Shown piece after piece: positions 56,119-64,000 of a DNA stretch of 64,000 nucleotides. Source of the DNA: Microstegium vimineum. Taxonomy: Eukaryota > Streptophyta > Magnoliopsida > Poales > Poaceae. The notes below the pieces were generated by a model. That model saw nothing but the letters and a program-made list of their open reading frames with translations, was not told the origin of the DNA and did no database searches. The position numbers and the translations under genes were made by a program. The stretch lies in assembly GCA_022036555.1 (NCBI GenBank), contig CM039139.1, positions 9,808,262-9,872,261 of the forward strand, written 5' to 3'. Every line of letters starts with the position of its first letter. The stretch's first letter is position 1.

Positions 56119-59100
56119 ATCAATAGAGTAGTAGGAAAATCATTCAGTTGAATCTTGAAAGGAAAAAAGAGAAAATAGGAAAACATTAAAATCTTGCATG
56201 TTAATAAAGGCAAGAAGTAGAACCTCAAAAATCTCGGCCTTCCAAAAAAAGAGAGGGAGGCCTAGTAAAGGTCTCTCCTCTAAAAATTCTCAATTCAGAA
56301 AGAAATGACAATGGACGGCCTCATATATATAGAACTGTAGGGGTCTTAGGAAAAAGGGGTGGCTACTTTTTCAAAAAAAAAAGACTCATTGCTCAATATT
56401 CTTTCCATTTCATTAGGCTATAAAAAAACAATGATTCAAGACTATGATGATAAGATCCTTAAGAAATTTGATATATACCGAAGCTAGTTATTATGGCTTA
56501 GTAATCCTTGATGCTACAAACGAATTTTAAACAAAGTAAAGTGGAACCTTTTAGTGGTTTATTATGGGGCTGCCCAAGAGGAAAACAAATTAAATTTCTT
56601 AACTGAACTCTCTGCTTTCTACACTAGAAACAAACACCCAATTTCGATACGTGTTGATTTCAATATCAGATTCACCAAGGAAAGGAGCTAGCAGGATATG
56701 GCTTTCTTTATTTCTCTTAATATTCTTTTGGGAGTTGAAAGACATCATTTTGTTTTTTTTTAAAAAATATTGAGTACTCAAGTAGCGCTGTCAGTTTGGA
56801 GAACCATCTCTGCTGACTACGTTGAAATGCGGAGGGACGCCGCTTTATTCTGTGCAGGCACAGCAGTCTTATAGCAAAGCTGCAATACCACCCCGATTGA
56901 TCGATCGAACTAACCCTACCATATACGTCTGGCATAATCTGCCCCACGCATCCTGATCGCACAAACAAATCTTCTGTTTTATTCCCCTGTGTGGCAACAG
57001 TAAATTAGACCCATCCCCATGGATATTCCCTGCGACTTTAGCTCCGTCGACTTTAAGCTTTGCCTGCAGATACGTACTAGGGCCCAGGGAAGCTCTGGGG
57101 AATCAGTTCGCGGATCTCATGTAGATTAATTAATATAAGTACGTAATGCACTGAACGGACCTACTTTAGCTGGATCATACTCCCACCATGCTAAGATGTC
57201 TCCTGTTCATCACATCATCATGCACCGCTAGGCAGGTAGTTAGACGACATGCACGGCCGAATTCCTTATAAAAACATTCAATATACAATTATTCTAGGGT
57301 TTTTCATATATAATGAGCAGTAGTTCTTCAGGCATAGTAGGCGATAGCCATGGCTTCAGGTTCACATACCTCACTCAAAGCTGTCACAGCACAGCTCCTT
57401 ACCTATGGAGCGCCCACGCTGCACGTACTGTTGGATCGATACGTACAGTATTAAATGATTGTAACAAATGCAGTGACAGGCTAGGCTAGGGCCAGCAGCC
57501 AGGTACACCGTGTGTTGGCCGTTGGCCTGCGCAAGCCCCCCGGACCCGGCCGGCCAGGCCTACTTCGCCGTGATTCCCGGGTTCCCGGCACAACACCTAT
57601 ACGGGCTACGGCGTGTCATCCGCCATCGATCTGCTGTCACTCAAGAATCTCAGACACAACGCGACAGATCGAGCTCGATCGCACCATTATCGTACGTCTC
57701 TGACGACATATTGCATCAAGACACCATTGTACCACCAAGCATCAAGCATCGTGTACTATACTACGGAGTACGGAGTACGTACGTGAAAGGCTATGGTAGT
57801 AGCTAGCCAGTACTGTACCGGTGACCACACGAGGATTATTATATTGGACGGAGGCAGACAGCACGGCACCCACCCCCGGCCGCCGCAGCGCTAGGCGCCA
57901 CAGCAACGTCGCCTCGATCAAGTCCGGCCGGCCAGGTATAAGCCCGGCCGGCCAGCAGGTTTCGTCAAGTCTTATTCCATCGACCTCCGCGCGCGCCTCG
58001 ATCCGCCCGGCCGTGTGACCGCCGTCGCGTCGAGGTGGCTGGCCGATCATCTATCAGCGCGTGCATGGGTCACGTGGCTGGTGCGTCAACAGCTGAGGAG
58101 AAAGAGAGCTGAACTCTCTAGGCTGGGCCGGCTAGCTTTGTGACCCATCTATATCCTGAAACACGACGACGTACAAGCAGGTGGCCGGAGGAGCTACCCG
58201 CCTTAGCTAGCATCATTTTGACATAAATCATTTTATGATTATATATTGACTGAATTTGTCTGGTTATATATAACAGGTCGGACACAAGACAAACGGCTAG
58301 GGGCAAACGCCTTTTTATCCTCTACTATACCGTACTGTGACCGGCCTGCTTGCTTGCAGTGTGATTGTGTGGTGGAAAAACGACAGGCGACTGGTGTGGA
58401 TGTTGTTTCCCTTTGATTGATATGTGAATCTTCAGATAACTCTGAAAACGCACTTTAATTTGCGCAGAAAACATGGCTAGGCCTCGGCTCTCTTTGTCCA
58501 TAATAAAGAAAATGACAGTCCGTGCTGACCGCGACTGAAATTGAATAACATTCCGTGCTTTTTATATCATAATAAACAAAATGACATGCTGTCATTCCAT
58601 CCATATATATATGGAAAAATGAAGGATCCTCCTTATCAGTAAACGTACGTATGATCAACTAGATATTTCACCATTACACGCATTGGTGTTTGGTACTATG
58701 CAGTCTATATATACCATTCTTTCATTCTTTTTTAATCGGTTAATTAGAATGTCATTTTGCATAAATTTTTAAATAAGACAAGTGGTCAAACTTAAGATAA
58801 AAAGTCAAATGTACTATAATTTGGAACAGAATTAGTATTTTTTTACTACAAATCTAAACTAACATTAATCTTGTGTCAAAAAACTATATATTAATAGAGT
58901 AATTGTTGGCCAAAGGCTTGTCCCATGCATAGAAATGCAATAAGCCATGTAGTTTCAAATAGAGAGATCGAGTCATATATGTCAAGTTAGAACTATATAT
59001 TTGCAGTAGAGCTCCTAGCTCCTGAGCCTGCTTTTGATTCTCCGGGGAAGTGGTTACGTGGCTAAAAGCGTTTTTTTTAGAAACAAAAATGTATGAAAGA

Positions 59101-59390
59101 AGTGATTCTATGTGGGAACAGAATGAAGATAGGATGATCATTTCATATAAGCTCTATGTGCATTCTACAATGGTGTACGGTACATGAGAGTATTTGTGTA
59201 ACTTAAGGGTAAAAAGAACATTCGGTACTATATTACAACCCTATTATTTCTGCTCATTTGAATCGCTTCACAGCTACATAATTAATGCATATAACTCCTA
59301 ACGTTGCACTGTAAAGTGATTCTATATAAAATATCATTTAGCACTGCTTCTGGTTCTTTTGTTTAGGTCACCTGCGTGCGATATTATATA
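56119..59390. other. Intergenic, no gene recognised
   Basis: Right of the CACTA end. The section 56717-56880 has a T/A run and a GCGGAGGGACGCC phrase that may be a decayed retroposon tail. The section 57480-58030 is GC-rich with open frames lacking recognisable features. A Stowaway half-element lies at 58761-58836. Otherwise AT-rich. Confidence 0.45.
58761..58836. mobile_element. Stowaway MITE remnant (one arm)
   Basis: The stretch with AATAAGACAAGTGGTCAAACTT and AAAAGTCAAATGTACTATAATTTGGAAC matches one arm of the complete MITE at 59391-59625 and lacks the other arm. Confidence 0.55.
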
Positions 59391-59625
59391 CTCAATCCGT
59401 TCCAATTTATAAGACGTTTGACTTTTTTGACACCAAGTTTGACCACTCGTCTTATTCAAAAATTTGTACAAAATATTACTTCTTTTGGCATAGCTTGGTT
59501 TATTAATAAAAGGTCTTTAAGAATGACTTAAATTTGACTACGTTTGCACAAATTTTTTGAATAAGACGAGTGGTCAAACTTTAAGTCAAAAAAGTCAAAC
59601 GTCTTATAATTTGAGATGGAGGTAG
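59391..59625. mobile_element. Stowaway MITE with long inverted repeats, 235 bp
   Basis: The left arm CTCAATCCGTTCCAATTTAT through GACTTTTTTGAC pairs with the right arm GTCAAAAAAGTCAAACGTCT through GGAGGTAG. TA flanks both ends (59389-59390 and 59626-59627). The inverted repeats extend about 90 bp, so a transcript would form a long hairpin. Confidence 0.85.
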
Positions 59626-59861
59626 TATAATCTAGTTACTAGCTATAAACTAACTTCTTTAATAGTGCTAACTTTTAGCATATATATAGCTCATAACATG
59701 GTTAGTCTCATATAATGGCCTCGTATGTTTTTAGACTGCATGAATTAGTCCAATTCTTAATAAGAACGACTACCTTTCCTCTCTTATCTATTAAAATATA
59801 TAAAAAAATGTTTATAGAACTAGCTTACGAGTCATTGCGGGAGCCTTTAACATCCTGCTAA

Positions 59862-60057
59862 GAGCAAGGTTAATAATACAGCCACACTTGGCTATAAGGA
59901 TTGCTTGTAGGCTTCTCTCAGCCCACTCATATAATGGTTTGCACTTTACAATGGACATATGTGTCTGGGTTGACTGTAAGCTTACAACCCACTTCTTCTC
60001 TCTTCTCTCCTCCACATCAGCATTTAGCCAGCTTACAACATTCTATTATACTTGCTC
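59862..60057. mobile_element. MITE with GAGCAAG termini, 196 bp
   Basis: Inverted termini GAGCAAGGTTAATA and the complement of GAGCAAGTATAATA are flanked by TAA at 59859-59861 and 60058-60060, suggesting a Tourist-like element. It ends 486 bp before the Dof start codon and is therefore in its upstream region. Confidence 0.7.
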
Positions 60058-60174
60058 TAAATCAAGTCAGCCTGCTTAGTTATTAAGAAACTTTTAAGTT
60101 CTCTCCCCCACATCTCTCTCTCTCCTCATTCCGATGTAGACCCACACACACAAGAAAGTAAATACTAGTAGAAA

Positions 60175-60180
60175 TATAAA
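60175..60180 (+). promoter_or_regulatory. Candidate TATA box of the Dof gene
   Basis: TATAAA in the context GAAATATAAAAGA lies 369 bp upstream of the ATG. It is followed by a CT-rich leader (60225-60300) typical of plant 5' UTRs. Confidence 0.4.
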
Positions 60181-60543
60181 AGACAACATATACTCATAAA
60201 AGGAGCAGATAAATTCATGCTTTTGCCCTTCCTTTCTCTTTCCCAGCTTTCTCCTTTCTCTCTCCTCCAGTCCTCCTTCATCCCCTCTTCCTCTCTCTCA
60301 TTGCTGTCTACTCTCCTTCGACTTGGTGGATGTGATTCTCCACCATCTCCAAGCTTGCCAGAGGACTCTCCAGTCTCCACCTCTTTCTTCCTAGCATGCT
60401 TCCTTTTCTTTCCAAACACAAATCCGCAGCAAAGAAAGTGCAAATTGTAAAGAAAAGATCAGAATTCAAAGCAGCCGGAAAGCTGACTAGCTAGAAGAGT
60501 GAAAAGAGAGAGAGAGAAAGAAGTATACCTCAGCAGCGCCTCC

Positions 60544-61979
60544 ATGGTGTTCCCTTCACCTTCAGTGCCGGTCTACCTAGATCCACATCCACCTAATTGG
60601 AATAACCAGGTACTGCGGCATGAGCTTCTCTCTTCATCTCCTACTATTATGTTTAATAAGGTCATCTACCTAGCCTTGAATCTTGGTCCGTCCATACACT
60701 TTTGTTGTTCTTCTTCATGGCAAATTAAAGGACTTTGGAACAAAGACGATATTCTCATCTCAATGAATATTCAATTATTCATTGGGAATTAATTCTGGCT
60801 TCCTTTTCCCTTCTCTTTTGAGTTTTGGTATATGTAACATCTAACATGTTTGCGTGCATATATGTGTAGCAGCAGCAAGGTCAGCAGCCGAGGGCGAACG
60901 GGGGAGGAGCCGATGCACCGCTGCTGCCCGTGGGCGGTCCGGCGGCTGCCACAGCCGCGGCTCCGGAGCCCACTGGCTTGCCGAGAAGCTCATCGGCGGC
61001 AAGTGCCACCGTGGCTGTGCACGCGAGGCCTAACTCGATGGCGGAGCGCGCTCGGATGGCGCGGATGCCGCAGCCGGAGCCGGCGCTCAAGTGCCCGCGC
61101 TGCGACTCCACCAACACCAAGTTCTGCTACTACAACAACTACTCCCTCTCCCAGCCCCGCCACTTCTGCAAGACGTGCCGCCGCTACTGGACGCGCGGCG
61201 GATCCCTTCGCAACGTCCCCGTCGGCGGAGGCTGCCGCCGTAACAAGCGTTCGTCCAAGTCCTCCTCCTCCTCGAAGCCGTCCTCCTCGGGCAGACTGCT
61301 CGGTGGTCCATCAGCTACGCCGTCCACCACCCCGGGCGCTAACGGTGCGATCATCACTCCGGGTCTCAGCTCTTTCTCTCACCACCACTTGCCGTTCTTG
61401 GGCTCGATGCACCCGCCGGGGCCAAACCTAGGGCTAAGCTTCTCCGCCGGACTGCCGCTGCTCGGCATGCAGCACCTGGACACGGTGGATCAGTTTCCGG
61501 TGGCAAGCGGCGGCGGCACCACCATCGGTGCATCTCTGGAGCAGTGGAGAGTGCAGCAGCAGCAGCAGCAGCGGCAGTTCCCGTTCATGACTGGGGGAAT
61601 ACTGGACCTTCCACAACCGCCGACGTACCAACTGGGTTTGGAAGCTAACCGAGGAGGCAGCGGCGGCTCAGCTGCGGCGGCGTTCACTTTAGGGCAGCCC
61701 ACGACGACCAGTGCTACCACGGCAAGGCAGGAAGGGTCCTCAAAGAAGATGGAGGACAGTAAAGGACAAGACACGAGCTTACAGAGGCAGTACATGGCGG
61801 CTCTACGCCAAGGATCAGGATCACTCGGTGTCGTCTGGGATGGGAATGCTGGTGGCAGCGGCAGCGACGGTGCTGGCACTGGCACTGGCACTGGCGGTTC
61901 AAGTTGGTCGATGAACATTATTCCTGGATTCCACTCTTCGTCCACCAGTGGTGGTGGCAATGGCGGTGGCTCGTTGTAG
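60544..61979 (+). CDS. Dof-type zinc finger transcription factor, 2 exons, intact
   Basis: Exon 1 is 60544-60609 (MVFPSPSVPVYLDPHPPNW), then a 260-bp GT-AG phase-0 intron, then exon 2 at 60870-61979, giving 391 residues. The Dof domain (about residues 95-149) has the C-X2-C-X21-C-X2-C finger (Cys 97, 100, 122, 125) followed by YWTRGGSLRNVPVGGGCRRNKR. Dof proteins are plant-specific nuclear regulators that bind AAAG. The short first exon starting MVF with a PNW motif, and MAERARMARMP before the finger, mark the subgroup that includes Arabidopsis Dof5.1 and relatives. After the finger there is a Ser-rich basic stretch, a short poly-Gln tract (61553-61575) and a Gly/Ser/Thr-rich C-terminus ending GGGSL. 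No stop or shift was found. Confidence 0.93.
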
Positions 61980-62333
61980 ACTTAGTAAAATACTCCAGCT
62001 GGGCCAATGTCCTATGAAGAAGATATTTTCGAGATGCAAGGTTGAATTTGAGCAAATGCGAGCTATAGCTAGGACTACTATGGAGGAACAGGAGATGGTC
62101 AATCCGCCAGTCCGTTCATCGACTGCTATCCTTCATCAGCAACTGTAGAAGCACTGCTAGCTCATGATGGTCACAGGTAGGAGTTTAAAGTAAAGTTGCC
62201 CTTTGGTTAACCCTTTTTCTGCCATTTGGTTTTGAACTTAAAGGTGTTCGTCCTGCATTGTGTCCATAGCGCCACTTTTCTACTTTTCACACTATTGTTC
62301 ACTGGGATTAATTAATCAAAATTGGTGCACGGG

Positions 62334-62351
62334 GTATATATATATATATAC
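62334..62351. repeat. (TA)n microsatellite
   Basis: Nine TA units in the downstream flank of the Dof gene. Confidence 0.9.
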
Positions 62352-62465
62352 TATCTCATAAGGTATATTTGACATGGAGACTGATTATTTGTTTCATCAC
62401 TACTCCTACTTGTGTGAGGTTTGCATGAAATTAATGTATGTATGGTTTGTTGCCAAGTTACTCTT

Positions 62466-62467
<2 letters not shown>

Positions 62468-62505
<38 letters not shown>
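62468..62505. repeat. (TA)n microsatellite, long
   Basis: About 19 TA units in a row; likely length-polymorphic. Confidence 0.92.
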
Positions 62506-62508
<3 letters not shown>

Positions 62509-62647
62509 TTTTGTATATGTCTTTATTTTTTTCTATATATTCTATCCTATATTCAAGGAGGTTGATAAAAGACAACGTACAATTAAAGTGCAAGCACGTA
62601 CGTATGAAATATAAGAGAGCTGTAAGATCTTGATCACATGCACTTGT

Positions 62648-62738
62648 TATTAATTAGTACATTATATCTAGATACACAGTAAAAGCTATATGTATCTAGA
62701 AATCTAAAATGACTTACAACTTAGAACTGAGGGAGTAC
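62648..62738. mobile_element. Stowaway MITE remnant (right arm)
   Basis: ATGACTTACAACTTAGAACTG followed by AGGGAGTAC is the right end of the CTCCCTC family seen at 39354-39476; the left terminus is eroded. Confidence 0.55.
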
Positions 62739-64000
62739 AATACTTCGTCAATAATTTTTCCTAGTCTTAGACTACTCTAATAAGACTATTTCATATGACA
62801 AAATCTTATGCATATGTGCGTGCAATGGGAGTATCTAAAGGCTTATTTATCATATATTACAAGTCATTACGGCATTTACATGGCACGCGTACTAGATTTT
62901 AATTTGTGAGTTGTGATATTCATATATGTACTAGTTTTGTGATTTTTTTTTGGTCAAACAGTGATAACAACACAACTACGACATAGTTTTATGCTAAACT
63001 TTAACCCAATAAAAAAAGAGTGTTTGGAGTAGAATAATGTTGTACATGGTATTTTAATTAGTAGATATTATTCCCAATATGAGTGAAAACATGTCATGTG
63101 GGTAATAAATCATTTTAACAGCATAATTTCTATGCCAGCTAGCTGACGGTTTTTGAAAGCACAAATGCTAATATATATGATCTAGGTAATTAATTATGGT
63201 GCTATAACACTAATCACTGAATCATTGGTGCAAAGGCGATTATATGTTTGTATATTTTTTTGCTCAAAGAATGCTCTCCTCACCAGTCACCTGCATATAA
63301 GTACTTCAATTCCTCTAGTAAAAGAAAAACAATGGTGCCCCCTGCAATGACACAATCATGGACCCTAAACCGTATTATATTCTAATGAAAGCTGATTTGT
63401 AAGATATGTAATTAGTTTTGATATATATGAAATTAAAACCACACAACTAACCAAACATGCAGCAAACAAATCTTTCACAATTAAACATTTTAATAGATTT
63501 TTTAGGAAACTTTTTTAATATATTAGATATACACAGAAATTGACCTTGACCGTAATTTGTCAGACTTTTTTTCCCACTAGAGGATGTGGAAAATATACAA
63601 CGAAAAATATTAAAGAACCTTTTTCTAGAAAGAACTCTTGTCTCTGGGAATTTTTTTTGGAATCCTTTTGACCTTCAGTTTGGATTTGGTCTCCAGAATT
63701 TTCTAAACACGCCATCTCTTCTCGTACCCTTTATATGCTATATGCGTGTCTAAATTGTATTTGAGGGAAAACACAGGTAGACTAATCAACCATTTAAATG
63801 AGTGGTGTTTTCATACTTCAATAATAAAATAAGACGGGTTGTTGTTGCTCCCTACTGTTGACATGTATTAAAAAAGAACAAGAGCTTTCCATAAATAGGA
63901 GAAAAGCAGTTTTCATATTGTTATTTTTATCAACTCCTGGAATTTAGTAAAACCTAAAATTTCCTAGAGAGATCACAGATCACCATCTCATCCAAACATG
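62739..64000. other. Downstream intergenic, no gene recognised
   Basis: AT-rich DNA without open frames of note; nothing identifiable to the window end. Confidence 0.5.

Noticed and set aside
56717..56968. Minus-strand 83-codon frame as a small gene
   Set aside because: It ends near an A/T run resembling a retroposon tail and shows no conserved features.
57510..57806. GC-rich frame of 98 codons as a host gene
   Set aside because: No recognisable domain, no splice structure, overlapping frames of equal length on both strands.
61490..61960. Minus-strand frame inside the Dof gene
   Set aside because: Antisense shadow of the low-complexity Dof C-terminus.

Overview
The window is nuclear DNA from a grass (Poaceae), most likely panicoid. 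The evidence is spliced genes with GT-AG introns, a plant Dof factor, two plant HSP70 loci, grass Tourist and Stowaway MITEs, and nested Sirevirus, Tat and chromovirus LTR retrotransposons plus a CACTA transposon. By summed coordinates about two thirds of the 64 kb is transposon-derived. No rRNA, tRNA, CRISPR or bacterial-style operon was recognised.

Layout from left to right. At 1-5384 lies the right part of a Tat-type Ty3/gypsy element (I) that has lost protease, RT and RNase H. At 6231-8568 is a broken HSP70 (minus strand). At 9190-10940 is a decayed LINE split by a Tourist MITE. At 10941-36640 is a nest: an unclassified GC-rich element split by a Sirevirus-like Ty1/copia element (11773-36152, minus, TSD AGTAT), itself split by a second copy of the Tat family (II, 16094-28859, plus). 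At 37724-38462 three MITEs are nested in each other. At 38892-40897 is an intact nine-exon gene for a PNPOx-like split-barrel protein. At 41670-43752 is a nearly intact HSP70 (minus) with heat-shock elements upstream. From about 46620 to 56118 is a CACTA transposon carrying an exon of the TATA-binding protein gene and interrupted by a Reina-like chromovirus (49136-55174, TSD TGGAA). At 60544-61979 is an intact two-exon Dof transcription factor gene.

The intact or near-intact host genes are therefore the split-barrel gene, the Dof gene and, apart from one missing base, the second HSP70. The two HSP70 loci lie in the same orientation about 33 kb apart, with the nested retroelements between them, which suggests an old local duplication pushed apart by insertions.

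The most unusual content is in the mobile elements. Both Tat copies carry, antisense to pol, the same spliced five-exon gene encoding a plant-mobile-domain region, a Pro/Ala/Ser/Thr-rich linker and a coiled coil. The Tat family is saturated with the motif TGCCGAT/ATCGGCA, while the Sirevirus carries its own palindromic motif CCGGCAGTGCCGG in LTRs and internal DNA. All ages and percentages below are counts by eye and should be recomputed.
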